Positions 33,439 through 42,756 of a DNA stretch of 64,000 nucleotides are shown here, piece by piece. A program made the position numbers and the translations under genes. This stretch comes from Sphingobium cyanobacteriorum (lineage in GTDB: Bacteria > Pseudomonadota > Alphaproteobacteria > Sphingomonadales > Sphingomonadaceae): contig NZ_JAUQOM010000001.1 in assembly GCF_030580935.1 (NCBI RefSeq), positions 1 to 64,000 of the forward strand, written 5' to 3'. Below the pieces are notes generated by a model, which did no database searches, was not told the origin of the DNA, and saw nothing but the letters and a program-made list of their open reading frames with translations. Numbering within the stretch: the stretch's first letter is position 1; each line of letters starts with the position of its first letter.

Positions 33439-34983
33439 TCAGTCGGGGCGCGCGCCGCCATGTTCGCGCACACGATCCGCCCGCAACGATGTGCGCCGCA
33501 CCTTGCCAGCGTCATCGCGTATGCGGCCATGCGTGAACTCGATCGAACGTGGACGCTTGTAGGGGGAAAGTAGGCGCAATTGCGATGCCAGGAACGCAAG
33601 CCCGTCGCCCGGCGGCGGCACAGTCCCGGCCAGTTCGACGATCGCATGGAGACGACTGCCCAGATCATCGTCGGGCAGGCCGATCACGGCGCAGCACAGC
33701 ACGTCGCGATGCGTTTCGATCGCCGCCTCGATCTCGGCGGGATAGACGTTCATCCCGCCGACCACGACCATGTCGTCGCGCCGGTCGGCGATGTAGAGAA
33801 AGCCGTCGGCATCCACCCAGCCGATATCGCCAAAACTGTCCAGGTCGCCCCTGATCCGGGTGTCAGCACCGATATAGCCATATTTCGTCCCCGGCCCGGT
33901 CGCCGGGCGTCGGAAATGGATTTCGCCGACCTGCCCGGACGGCAGCGCCTGTCCGTCCTCGTCCAGTATGACGATTTCGTCGCCGCGCGCAGGCCTGCCG
34001 ACGGAACCGGGATGCGCCAGCCATTCATGGCCATAGATCAGCGTGGAACCGATCCGCTCCGTGCCGCCATATACCTCCAGCACCTTTTCGGCCCCGATCC
34101 GCTCGATCCACCATCGCTTGATGTCGGGCGGACAGGGCGCGGCCGCGTGGAAGAGGATCTGGATGGACGACAGATCGGCTGCCTGCGTGACATGGGCGGG
34201 CAATTTGGCGATGCGGCTCATCATGGTCGGGACCAGGTTGACCGAATGCGGCCGGTGCACCTCGACAAGCTGCAACCATCTGACCGGATCGAACTGCGTC
34301 ATGCACACGGTCTTGCTGCCCTCCGCCAAGGGCAGGATGCAGTAATTATAGGGCATGGTGTGATATAATGGCCCGGCATTGAGCGTCGTGATCCCGGCCG
34401 GGCGAAAGACCGATGCCTTGTCCGCCCCCCATGTCGCCGGCACCGGATCAATGATCAGCTTGGGCCGCCCGGTGCTGCCACCGCTTGCCAATATCTTGCC
34501 GGGCTGCGCGACTGCGGGGGGCAGCGGCGCGTCCGACAGACCATCGGGCAGGGGCTGATCCACGTTGATGAACAGGCGTGTCGTCGCATGGGTCGCCCCG
34601 TCGCCAATGACACAGCGCGGGTCCACCAGCGCCACGATCGTGGCGAACTCGCCCTCCACAAGCCGGTAGGAAATCGGGCACGGCGCCGCGCCCAGTTTCC
34701 ACAAGGCGTACATGGCCTGGATAAATTCGGCGCGGTTCGGCATGCAGATGACGCCCCGGTCGCCCTGCCCCACCCCGCACGCCTTCAGGTGGCGCGCCAG
34801 CCGGTTGGCCCCCGCATCCAGTTCAGCGAAGCTGAGCGTCCGGTCGCCGATGACCAAAGCCGGCGCGGAACCGCATCGCTGCGCATAAGCCGACAGCAAC
34901 ATGCCCAGCGGCGCGCCATCACGCGGTCGCCCCTGCGCATCCAGATACGTCGCCAGGGCAGGCGCGGACATGCTATCGTCCAT
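33439..34983 (-). CDS. AMP-dependent acyl-CoA synthetase
   Basis: A 514-residue ligase: ILASGGSTGRPKLI is the ATP-binding loop in a variant form, with ASGGSTG instead of TSGTTG, as in BaiB-like and related bile-acid or aromatic acid ligases. VYGGTERIGS, GDIGWVDADGFLYIADRRDDM and VVVGGMNVYPAEIE follow, and RDDAGKVRRTSLR holds the catalytic Lys. It activates an organic acid as its CoA ester. The likeness to bile acid ligases is only a motif-level observation. It lies 131 bases upstream of the crotonase gene. Confidence 0.92.
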   Translation of the reverse strand: MDDSMSAPALATYLDAQGRPRDGAPLGMLLSAYAQRCGSAPALVIGDRTLSFAELDAGANRLARHLKACGVGQGDRGVICMPNRAEFIQAMYALWKLGAAPCPISYRLVEGEFATIVALVDPRCVIGDGATHATTRLFINVDQPLPDGLSDAPLPPAVAQPGKILASGGSTGRPKLIIDPVPATWGADKASVFRPAGITTLNAGPLYHTMPYNYCILPLAEGSKTVCMTQFDPVRWLQLVEVHRPHSVNLVPTMMSRIAKLPAHVTQAADLSSIQILFHAAAPCPPDIKRWWIERIGAEKVLEVYGGTERIGSTLIYGHEWLAHPGSVGRPARGDEIVILDEDGQALPSGQVGEIHFRRPATGPGTKYGYIGADTRIRGDLDSFGDIGWVDADGFLYIADRRDDMVVVGGMNVYPAEIEAAIETHRDVLCCAVIGLPDDDLGSRLHAIVELAGTVPPPGDGLAFLASQLRLLSPYKRPRSIEFTHGRIRDDAGKVRRTSLRADRVREHGGARPD

Positions 34984-35612
34984 GGGTCAGGCGATCATGC
35001 TGGCCGGGCCACCGGACGCCATGCCCATATGGGCGGCATCGCGATGGCGCGTCACAACCAGGCACGACGCCGTCATGATGGCGACGTCGCGCCTCCTATC
35101 AATCCCTGCTCCAAAGTCTCGCACCGCTTGCCCTCTGATGTCCGGCCCGCCCTTGACCGAACCGCAACGGGCCGATGCCTAGCCAAAGGATGATTGCGCG
35201 GCCATAGCCAGGGCGCCCTGCCGCTTTTCCATCACATCTTTGATGCCGCTTTGATGCCGCGCGCGAACGCTACGCCAATATGCGCGATCCATGCTGAACC
35301 ATTACATTGTTGATATCGGCTGGAAGCCGGGCATCGCCATCCCCCTGCGCGCAACGCGACGCGCTTGCATGCCGGCGATGGCCACAGGCATCATTGCGCC
35401 TGAATTTCATTGATATTCCAAATCATTACGGATGGATCGCAACCGGCTGGCCGCCTGTCTCATCACAGGAAAACCGCCCATGACTATCCCGGAAAACCCC
35501 TTGCGGCGCATGGGCGGCTGGTTGACAATTTCCCCCTGCGCTCCCAATCCTTTCGCAAGCGGACGAACATTTATCGCCCACATTTTTCCATTCAGATGTG
35601 AAAGCCTCCTCC
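34984..35612. other. Divergent intergenic region between ligase and flavodoxin genes
   Basis: A 629-base non-coding region that must drive both directions. It includes GCCCATATGGGC (35023-35034, perfect palindrome), an 11-base tandem repeat (35239-35260) and a 9-bp inverted repeat (35474-35482/35509-35517). No supported gene; short frames lack recognisable domains. Confidence 0.6.
35239..35260. repeat. 11-base perfect tandem repeat
   Basis: TTTGATGCCGC occurs twice in a row (35239-35249, 35250-35260). Direct half-sites one helical turn apart are a common operator arrangement, but no cognate regulator gene is adjacent. Confidence 0.7.
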
Positions 35613-36377
35613 ATGAACGTTTTGATCGTGTCGGCCCATCCTGGCCCGGCTTCATTGACGAACGCATTACGCGATGTGGCAGTGGAACAATTGCGCGCCG
35701 ACGGGCATGAAGTCCGCATCAGCGATCTCTACGCGATGAACTGGAAGGCCGCGCATGACTGCGACGACTTCACCGCCCTTTCCCCCGATGAACCGCTGAG
35801 CTTTCCATTCGCGTCCATGCGCGCAGCCGACACGCGCGCCTTTTCCGACGACATTATCGCGGAGCAGGACAAGGCCCTGTGGGCCGACGCGCTCATCCTG
35901 GCATTCCCGCTCTGGTGGTTTTCCATGCCCGCCATCCTCAAAGGCTGGATCGACCGGGTCTGGACCGCAGGGGTCGGCTATCAGATCAGCGGCAATCGCT
36001 ATGGCGCGGGACGGATGGCAGGCAAGCGCGCCATGCTGATGGTCATGGTCGGTGGCGGAGAATCCTATTTCAGCGACAGGGGCGTCAACGGGCCGATCGA
36101 TGACCTGCTTTTCCCGATCAACCATGGCTGCCTTTACTATCCGGGATATGATGTTCTGCCATCCTATGTCCTGCACAAGACCGACCGCCTGGATGAAGAG
36201 GGTTTCAAGGCCGCGGCCCAGGATGTGCGCGACAGGATGCGCACCCTCTTTACAACCGCCCCGATCCCGTATCGCCCCCAGGCCGAAGATTACACCGAGC
36301 GCAAGTTCGAACTGAAAGAGGATATTGCGGCGACCGCCCCACCCGGCTTTGCGGGACATATCCGGCAGCAACCGTAA
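35613..36377 (+). CDS. NAD(P)H-quinone oxidoreductase, flavodoxin-like (MdaB/KefF type)
   Basis: A 254-residue flavodoxin-fold protein: NVLIVSAHPGPASLTNALRD for FMN/FAD phosphate binding, ADALILAFPLWWFSMPAILKGW, and DRVWTAGVGYQ. It resembles the NQO1/MdaB group that reduces quinones by two electrons. In a catabolic setting it could reduce a quinone or a hydroxylated ring product, or protect against redox cycling. Length is slightly greater than E. coli MdaB (193 aa) because of a C-terminal tail. Confidence 0.88.
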   Translation: MNVLIVSAHPGPASLTNALRDVAVEQLRADGHEVRISDLYAMNWKAAHDCDDFTALSPDEPLSFPFASMRAADTRAFSDDIIAEQDKALWADALILAFPLWWFSMPAILKGWIDRVWTAGVGYQISGNRYGAGRMAGKRAMLMVMVGGGESYFSDRGVNGPIDDLLFPINHGCLYYPGYDVLPSYVLHKTDRLDEEGFKAAAQDVRDRMRTLFTTAPIPYRPQAEDYTERKFELKEDIAATAPPGFAGHIRQQP

Positions 36378-36400
36378 AATCGGCCGGATTTTCGCACCTC

Positions 36401-36430
36401 CCCGCCAGCCAAGACGATCAGGCTGGCGGG
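36401..36430 (+). terminator. Terminator-like hairpin after the flavodoxin gene
   Basis: CCCGCCAGCC (36401-36410) pairs perfectly with GGCTGGCGGG (36421-36430) across a 10-base loop, 24 bases after the stop codon. Confidence 0.65.
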
Positions 36431-36660
36431 ATCGCACTGCATGATCCGACGCCATGCTGTCGGGTGGCTCGCCGTGCGCAATTACCATGCCGTCGCCACG
36501 CCCGGAACGGCCCGGACCATGAGCTGGAAACTGCGCGACAACGGCGTCGAAATCATCCGCCAACTTGCCCTGGACCGGCCTGAACAGCATCGGCGCGGCG
36601 CCAAACTATCCTCCATGTAATGGTCGAAGGGTCGCGTTGACAACCATGGTGGCAGGATTT

Positions 36661-36673
36661 CTAACATATCTTC
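36661..36673. promoter_or_regulatory. Possible second IclR-type site
   Basis: CTAACATATCTTC matches CTAACATATGTTC of the palindrome at 11451-11470 at 12 of 13 positions. It lies about 72 bases upstream of the SDR at 36745. Its right half is weaker (TTCAAA in place of TTCGGT). Confidence 0.35.
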
Positions 36674-36744
36674 AAATGTCAGCCTGCGACGTAAACCCTC
36701 CAGGCGTGGCGACCTGCAAAGCAATATAGGGACGGAATTACAGC

Positions 36745-37545
36745 ATGGAGTTGCTCGACAGACTTTTTGGCCTGAACGACATGGTCGCCTTTGTTACAGG
36801 TGGTGGCAGCGGCCTTGGCCGGGTCATTGCGGAAGGCTACGCCGCCGCTGGCGCGCGCGTGATCTGCGCCGACATTGAACGTAGCCGCGCCGAAGAGGTT
36901 GCCGAGGCGATCGTGGCGGCCGGCGGAAAGGCCGACGCCTGCCAGCTCGATGTCTGGAATGAAGAATCCGTTGCCGCCGCGGCTGCTGGACTGGGCGATT
37001 CCAGCCTGGATATTCTGGTCAACTTCGCGGGCGTCGCTACACCGCCGATCCTGACCCATGATCTTTCGACCGATGACTGGATGCGCGGCGTCGGCATCAG
37101 CCTGACCGGCACCTTCTTCATGACGCGGGCCATGCTGCCCAGGATGCGCGGCGCCGGCGGATCGATCATCAACGTGGCGTCCATCCTTGGCCTTGGCGGC
37201 TATTTCCCCGATTTTCCAGCGTCCAGCGCGGATTATGCCGCCGGCAAGGCGGGCGTCATCGGTTTCACGCGCCAGGTCGCGGTTGAATATGCGGCGGAAA
37301 AGGTGCGCGCCAACGTCATCGCGCCGGGCTGGCACGGCGGCACCCGGCTTGGCGATGGCCGTCGCAAGAAACGGACGCCGGAAGAGGAAGAACGTTTCTA
37401 TACCGAAATGAACAGGCGCATTCCGATGAAGCGTCGTGGCGATGCAAGCGAGATACTGGGCCTCGCCCTTTATCTTGCTTCGCCTGCGTCCGCCTATCTT
37501 ACCGGACAGGTCATCACCCAGGACGGCGGATGGACCGCATGTTGA
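36745..37545 (+). CDS. SDR family oxidoreductase
   Basis: A 266-residue classical SDR: VTGGGSGLGRVIA, CADIERSRA (Asp, NAD-type), LVNFAGVATPP, NVASILGLGG and the catalytic YAAGK. TGQVITQDGGWTAC closes the fold. The N-terminal MELLDRLFGLNDM is the start of a subgroup often linked to steroid or aromatic alcohol oxidation. First gene of a plus-strand row with an ACAD-like protein, an acyl-CoA ligase and a KstD-like flavoprotein. Confidence 0.9.
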   Translation: MELLDRLFGLNDMVAFVTGGGSGLGRVIAEGYAAAGARVICADIERSRAEEVAEAIVAAGGKADACQLDVWNEESVAAAAAGLGDSSLDILVNFAGVATPPILTHDLSTDDWMRGVGISLTGTFFMTRAMLPRMRGAGGSIINVASILGLGGYFPDFPASSADYAAGKAGVIGFTRQVAVEYAAEKVRANVIAPGWHGGTRLGDGRRKKRTPEEEERFYTEMNRRIPMKRRGDASEILGLALYLASPASAYLTGQVITQDGGWTAC

Positions 37546-37606
37546 TGGAAAAGCCTGCCCCTTTCCTTTCTGCTCAAACCGATCCCTTTTTCGAGGATAT
37601 TGAGAG

Positions 37607-38827
37607 ATGATCCACAATAAGGATTTGCATGGCAGTCGCGGGGAATTCCCCTTGCTGTCCGAAGCCAGGCGCCTGGCGCCCCTGCTGGCGAGCAAGGCGG
37701 AAAGCAATGAAGCGGCTGGCAAGGTGAGCGATGAATCCATCGCCGCGATGCGCGATGCCGGCTTCTTCAGCCTGATGGTGCAAAAGTCGGCCGGCGGCAT
37801 GGAAGCCAATCCGGTGGAACTGCTGTCCGTGGTCGAAGCCGTGTGCAACATCGACGCGGCAACCGGCTGGGTGATGATGGCGGCGAACGTCGCCACCACA
37901 TCGGCGGCCGCCTTCCTGCCCGATACCACCTATGAAGCCCTGTTCAAAGGCGCGCGGCCGATCATCGCCGGAGCCGGTGCCCCGACGGGCAAGGCCGAAG
38001 TCGAAGGGGGCGGGTTCAGGCTGACGGGGCGCTGGGCCTATGGCAGCGGTTGCCTGAACAGCGACTATATCCATGCAGGCGCCATGATCTATGAAAATGG
38101 CGCGCCTCGCCTGATTCCGGGGACCAGCATACCGGAATCGCGGATCTTCATCTTCCCCACCAAAGATGCACAGATGCTGGGCAACTGGGACGTGATCGGC
38201 CTGCGCGCAACCGGCAGCGTCGATTATGCCGCAACCGATCTCTATGTGCCTGCCGACTTCACCCACTCTGCGTCTGAAATCGTTGGCAAGCGTGGCGGCG
38301 ACAGCTACCGGATCGGCGTCGTCGGGTTCAGCGCGATCGGCCATACCGGCTTTGCGCTGGGTCATGGCCGGCGCGTCCTTGATCAACTGGCCAGCCTTGT
38401 CACGGCGCCATCGGACGGGCGGCCGTCCACCCTGTCGGAACTGGCGGGTTCGGACGCATTCAAGCAGGAATTCGCGGTCGCCGAAGCCAAGCTGCGGGCG
38501 GCGCGCGCCCTGGCCTATGAAGCCTGGAACGACATCACCGAAACGACCAGCCGCAGCGAGCCGGTTGCGACGCGGCAGTTCACGCTGGCGCGCTTGGCCC
38601 TCTGTCACGCAACGACGGTCATGATGGAAAATTCATTGTTCGCGCATCGCGTCAGCGGCGGCGTCGGGCTGCGCGCAGGCGCGCTTCAGCGGTCGCTGCG
38701 CGACACCCTGGCGGCGACCCAGCATCTGGTGGTTTCGGACAAGTCCCTGCGGGATTGCGGACGCGATCTGCTGGGCATGGCGGAAGGCATGAAATGGACG
38801 CCGCGCGGCCTGGCGGCTGCCGGCTGA
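37607..38827 (+). CDS. Acyl-CoA dehydrogenase-fold flavoprotein (group D monooxygenase-like)
   Basis: The 406-residue protein has the ACAD fold: N-terminal helices (LLSEARRLAPLLASKAE), the middle beta-domain (GGFRLTGRWAYGSGCLNSDYI, WDVIGLRATGSVDYAATDLYVP) and a C-terminal helical bundle. The segment WAYGSG and the tail resemble the flavin-dependent hydroxylases HsaA/HpaB-like members rather than true acyl-CoA dehydrogenases; no catalytic Glu is evident. It may hydroxylate a phenolic or 3-hydroxy ring using reduced flavin. Both readings remain open. Confidence 0.8.
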   Translation: MIHNKDLHGSRGEFPLLSEARRLAPLLASKAESNEAAGKVSDESIAAMRDAGFFSLMVQKSAGGMEANPVELLSVVEAVCNIDAATGWVMMAANVATTSAAAFLPDTTYEALFKGARPIIAGAGAPTGKAEVEGGGFRLTGRWAYGSGCLNSDYIHAGAMIYENGAPRLIPGTSIPESRIFIFPTKDAQMLGNWDVIGLRATGSVDYAATDLYVPADFTHSASEIVGKRGGDSYRIGVVGFSAIGHTGFALGHGRRVLDQLASLVTAPSDGRPSTLSELAGSDAFKQEFAVAEAKLRAARALAYEAWNDITETTSRSEPVATRQFTLARLALCHATTVMMENSLFAHRVSGGVGLRAGALQRSLRDTLAATQHLVVSDKSLRDCGRDLLGMAEGMKWTPRGLAAAG

Positions 38828-38941
38828 CATGCATTCCGGGGTCACAACCCGGAGGCGATCTATAGGGGCTGGGGGCTGTGGTTGGTCGAAGCCGGTCATG
38901 TGACCGCTTCGCCGGGATAGCCATTGGGGTTTGCTGAACTG

Positions 38942-40456
38942 ATGTTGCCAATTCATATGTTGTACCGGGGGTTGCGGCTTAATCCGCATGGCGAGGCTCT
39001 GGTGGATGGCCCGGTCAGGATGAGCTATCGCGAGATGGCTCACCATGTCGAAGCCGTGGCGAGCTATCTCCAGGAACGCCTGCCGGAACCGCAATCCCGC
39101 GTCGGCGCATGTGGCCATAATAATTGGCAGCATGTGATCGCGATGCTCGGCATTTTTGCCTCTGGCCATATCTGGGTTCCGCTCAACCCGCGCAATTCGA
39201 GCGCCGAACTTGCGGGCATCGCCGAAGCGGCCGATCTGTCACTCATCATCGCGGACGAGGATTTCATCCCCCTGTTCAGCGAAACGGGCCGGCCGCTGGT
39301 GATGATGTCGGGCACGTCGGACGCGCATATGTCGATCGAGAAGATCGGCCAGAGCCACGGCGGCAGGCGCCCCACCGACATAGCCCATCTGGCCGGCGAA
39401 ATTTCCGCCATCAAATTTACCGGCGGGACCACCGGCAGTCCCAAGGGCGTCCTGCAACCCTATCGTGCGTTCATGAGCTGCATTGCCAGCATGCTGACCA
39501 CCTTCGGTTTCGACGAAGAGGAACGCATGCTGCTCGTCGCGCCGCTGACCCATGGCGCCGGCACCTTCCTGCTGCCGGTCATGGCTGCTGGCGGATGCAA
39601 TATCCTGATGGATGGCGCCAAGGCGCCGGCCATATCGGAAACCATCGTCCAGGAACGGATCACGGCGAGCTTCATGCCGCCCACGCTGATCTATTCCCTG
39701 ATCGATCATGCCCAGGCGACCAACACCCGCTATTCGGGCATCAGGCATCTTATCTATGGCGCGGCGCCGATGGCGCGCGCGCGCGTGCGCCAGGCCCATG
39801 AGATATTCGGACCGCATCTCGCGGCGATCTACGGCCAGACCGAAGCGCCGACCATGATCACGGCCATCACCGCGCGCGAACTGGCCGATGAAGCCAATCT
39901 GGAGTCCGTCGGCCGCCCCTGCCCCTTCAACGACGTGCAGATCATGGCCCCTGACGGCAGCATCCTGCCACCCGGCGAGACGGGCGAAGTCGTCGTCCGT
40001 GGCGATCTCGTCATGCGCGGCTATCTCAACCGGCCCGACCTGACCAAAGAAACGATCGTCGACGGCTGGCTGCATACCGGCGACCTTGGCGCATTCGATG
40101 ATCGTGGCTATCTCTTCCTCAAGGACCGGCTGCGCGATGTCATCATTTCAGGCGGCTTCAACGTCTATCCTGCGGATGTGGAGGCTGTTCTTGGCGCCCA
40201 TCCCGATGTCGTCGACGTGACCGTGATCGCGCGCCCGGATGATTATTGGGGCCAGCGGGTCGAGGCGGCCGTCGTGCTGTCGGGGGATGCCACGGCTTCG
40301 GCCAGCGATCTGGTCAATTTCGCAAAGGCTGAATTGGGTTCGGTCCGGGCGCCCAAGGCGATTCATATCCTGTCCGCCATGCCGGTGAACGCCGTGGGCA
40401 AGGTCACGCGCAACAATGTCTTGCGTGTCGTGGAGGAACGCGAACAAGGGGCATGA
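38942..40456 (+). CDS. AMP-dependent acyl-CoA synthetase
   Basis: A 504-residue ligase: IKFTGGTTGSPKGVL as the ATP loop, APLTHGAGTFLLPVM, YGQTEAPTMI, GDLGAFDDRGYLFLKDRLRD and IISGGFNVYPADVE, with catalytic Lys in NAVGKVTRNNVL. The open frame starts with TTG at 38924, but ATG at 38942 gives a normal N-terminus. Third ligase in the window. It lies between the ACAD-like flavoprotein and the KstD-like protein, probably in one transcript. Confidence 0.92.
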   Translation: MLPIHMLYRGLRLNPHGEALVDGPVRMSYREMAHHVEAVASYLQERLPEPQSRVGACGHNNWQHVIAMLGIFASGHIWVPLNPRNSSAELAGIAEAADLSLIIADEDFIPLFSETGRPLVMMSGTSDAHMSIEKIGQSHGGRRPTDIAHLAGEISAIKFTGGTTGSPKGVLQPYRAFMSCIASMLTTFGFDEEERMLLVAPLTHGAGTFLLPVMAAGGCNILMDGAKAPAISETIVQERITASFMPPTLIYSLIDHAQATNTRYSGIRHLIYGAAPMARARVRQAHEIFGPHLAAIYGQTEAPTMITAITARELADEANLESVGRPCPFNDVQIMAPDGSILPPGETGEVVVRGDLVMRGYLNRPDLTKETIVDGWLHTGDLGAFDDRGYLFLKDRLRDVIISGGFNVYPADVEAVLGAHPDVVDVTVIARPDDYWGQRVEAAVVLSGDATASASDLVNFAKAELGSVRAPKAIHILSAMPVNAVGKVTRNNVLRVVEEREQGA

Positions 40457-40605
40457 CCCACGCCGCCGCGTCTTGCGGCGCGTTCCCAATGGCCAGGCAG
40501 GCGCAATCACGCCGATGATGGAAGGGCGGAACCGGCGCAGCACATGTTGCACCTGCTTGATAAGGATGCTTAACCTGCACGCCCGTCCACAAGGAAAGTT
40601 GGCCC

Positions 40606-42330
40606 GTGGCTCTCCCGACCCCAGAATCCTTTGAATTACAGGCAGAATATGATTTCGTGATCGTCGGAAGCGGCGGTGGATCGATGGTCGCCGCGCTCTT
40701 TGCCAGGCTGGCCGGGCTCAATCCGGTCATCCTTGAAAAGCGCGACACGATCGGTGGATCGACGGGCTTTTCGGGCGGCGTCTGGTGGGTGCCGAACAAT
40801 CATGTCATCAAACGGCACGGTGTCGAGGATTCGCGGGAACTGGCCGAGCGCTACCTCGCCGCGACCGTCGATTTCGTCGGCAAAGGGACCACGCCCGCAC
40901 GCCGCGACGCCTTTCTGGACGAAGCGCCGGAAATGATCCGCTTCCTCGAAGAACAGGGGATGAAGTTCGAATATCCCGATGGCTGGTCCGATTATTATGA
41001 CGATCGCGACGGTGGCCAGCCTCGCGGTCGCTCGCTGACCGCGCTCCCCTATGACATCCGCAATCTTGGCCCGTGGCAGGATCGGCTGTCGCGCTATGCG
41101 CCATTCAATGGAATCCCCTTCCCTTCCCTGCCGCTCATCAGGATGCTGATGTTCAAGCGGACCTTCTATGCCAAGAAAATCATGGCCCGCCTTGCCTTCG
41201 CCATGGCGAAGAACAAGCTGCTGGGGCGCAGGATCGTCGCCCATGGCGGCGCGATCCAGGGGCGAATGCTGGAAATGACGCTGAAACGCGGCATCCCCAT
41301 CTTCGCCGGTTTCGCGGCTGATCAACTGATCGAGGAAGATGGCCGGGTCGTGGGCGTCAGTGGCATGTTCGGTGGTGATCGCGTGACGGTGCGCAGCCGT
41401 TTCGGCCTGCTGCTGAATGTGGGCGGCTTTTCCCGCAACGATGCCATGCGGCAAAAATATCAGCGCCATCCCATCAGCGCATCATGGACCAACGCCAATC
41501 CCGGCGACACGGGCGAGATGATCGAGGAAATGATCCGTCACGGGGCCGATACCGAAAATCTCGACATGGCGGTCTGGGTGCCGACATCCCTGAACCCGGA
41601 CGGGTCGTTGCCTGCCGGTGCGACGGGCAAGGACGGCACCCCCTATCCCTTCATGCATGTCGGCGAAATCGCCGTGCCCCATTATATGTGGGTCGACAAA
41701 CGGGGCAATCGCTTCGTCAATGAAGCCAGTTCCTATATGGAACTGGGCGAAGCCATGTATCGCAATGATGCCGTTCCCGCCTTCGCCGTGTTCGATGATG
41801 ATGCCATGCGCAACTATGCCTATGGATCGTTGATGCCGGGGACCAAGCCGGTGAAAAAGTGGCTTGAATCGGGCTTTCTTGTCAAGGCGGATACGATCGA
41901 GGAACTGGCGCAGAAGGCGGGTATCGATCCGGCCGGCCTGGCGGCGCAGGTCGCGCGGTACAATCGCTTTGCGGAAACCGGCGTGGATGAAGAATTCCAC
42001 AAGGGCGAACGTCAATATGATCGCTTCCGTGGCGACCCGACGAACAAACCCAACCCGTGCGTCGGCGCGATCGCCAGGGCGCCCTTCTACGCCACCCGCA
42101 TTTTCCCAGGCGATGTCGGCACGTTCGGCGGTGTCGTGACGGACGAGCGCGCGCGGGTCTTGCGGGCGGACGGATCGATCATCGAGGGTCTGTACGCCAC
42201 CGGCAACTGCACATCGTCGGTCATGGGTCGGTCCTATCCCGGCCCCGGCGCCAGCATCTCGCCGGCCTTCGCATTCGGTTACATCGCCGCGAAGGATGCG
42301 GTCGCCAAGGCCCATAACAAGACGGCCTGA
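40606..42330 (+). CDS. FAD-binding dehydrogenase, 3-ketosteroid delta-1-dehydrogenase-like
   Basis: A 574-residue flavoprotein: FVIVGSGGGSMVAAL for FAD ADP binding, EKRDTIGGSTGFSGGVWWVP, LNVGGFSRND and the C-terminal GRSYPGPGASISPAFAFGYIAA. The Tyr and Gly of the SYPGPG motif correspond to the KstD residues that stabilise the enolate and ketone (Tyr487 and Gly491 in the Rhodococcus enzyme); GDVGTFGG resembles the GDLGTKGG motif. KstDs desaturate ring A of 3-ketosteroids; the FAD-binding family also acts on other cyclic ketones. Start GTG at 40606 follows AAGGA. Last gene of its row. Confidence 0.9.
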   Translation: MALPTPESFELQAEYDFVIVGSGGGSMVAALFARLAGLNPVILEKRDTIGGSTGFSGGVWWVPNNHVIKRHGVEDSRELAERYLAATVDFVGKGTTPARRDAFLDEAPEMIRFLEEQGMKFEYPDGWSDYYDDRDGGQPRGRSLTALPYDIRNLGPWQDRLSRYAPFNGIPFPSLPLIRMLMFKRTFYAKKIMARLAFAMAKNKLLGRRIVAHGGAIQGRMLEMTLKRGIPIFAGFAADQLIEEDGRVVGVSGMFGGDRVTVRSRFGLLLNVGGFSRNDAMRQKYQRHPISASWTNANPGDTGEMIEEMIRHGADTENLDMAVWVPTSLNPDGSLPAGATGKDGTPYPFMHVGEIAVPHYMWVDKRGNRFVNEASSYMELGEAMYRNDAVPAFAVFDDDAMRNYAYGSLMPGTKPVKKWLESGFLVKADTIEELAQKAGIDPAGLAAQVARYNRFAETGVDEEFHKGERQYDRFRGDPTNKPNPCVGAIARAPFYATRIFPGDVGTFGGVVTDERARVLRADGSIIEGLYATGNCTSSVMGRSYPGPGASISPAFAFGYIAAKDAVAKAHNKTA

Positions 42331-42756
42331 AACCTGTTCCCGGCGCGACAGGCCATCATGCCTGTCCGCCGGGAACAGCGACCGCGCCCTGATGCGGGAT
42401 TGGAAAGGCGATGACGGCACATCATGGCCGCGTGCGCCTGCTCTGCCAAAACCATGCAGAACGGCACGCACCATGCCCATCGCCAGCCAGGGCACGACAG
42501 GGCGTTCCCGCCCCGGACGGAATCGCGCATGAAAATAAAAATCTTTTTAAATCAGATAGTTATATTCCACATTTGATCCGGCCGGGTCACGGAACGCCCT
42601 GCAAAAGCGAAACGCAGTGGAGCGCATGGCAAACACGCCATCTGCAATAGCTGTACACTTCGTTGTCACTTTTAGCGGCGCGTCACGGCCCGATTGCGAT
42701 CCCTGCCCGCATCGGCAATGACGCCCCTGTCGTCAGCCATCGTTCAGCCGGCGTGC
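42331..42756. other. Convergent intergenic region after the KstD-like gene
   Basis: Apart from the terminator at 42334-42378, it holds an AT-rich patch at about 42530-42575 (AAAATAAAAATC, TTTTTAAATC) that is unlike the surrounding high-GC DNA. No gene is supported. Confidence 0.55.
42334..42378 (+). terminator. Strong two-part terminator after the KstD-like gene
   Basis: CTGTTCCCGGCG (42334-42345) pairs perfectly with 42367-42378. Inside it GACAGGC (42347-42353) pairs with GCCTGTC (42360-42366), loop CATCAT. One unpaired C makes a single bulge, so the whole forms a 19-bp stem starting four bases after the stop codon. Confidence 0.8.

Larger units (their letters stand above)
36378..36744. other. 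Intergenic region upstream of the SDR/ACAD/ligase/KstD row
   Basis: Contains a hairpin (36401-36410/36421-36430) that ends the flavodoxin transcript and a sequence resembling the IclR palindrome core (36661-36673). The promoter of the downstream row must lie here or overlap that site. Confidence 0.55.
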
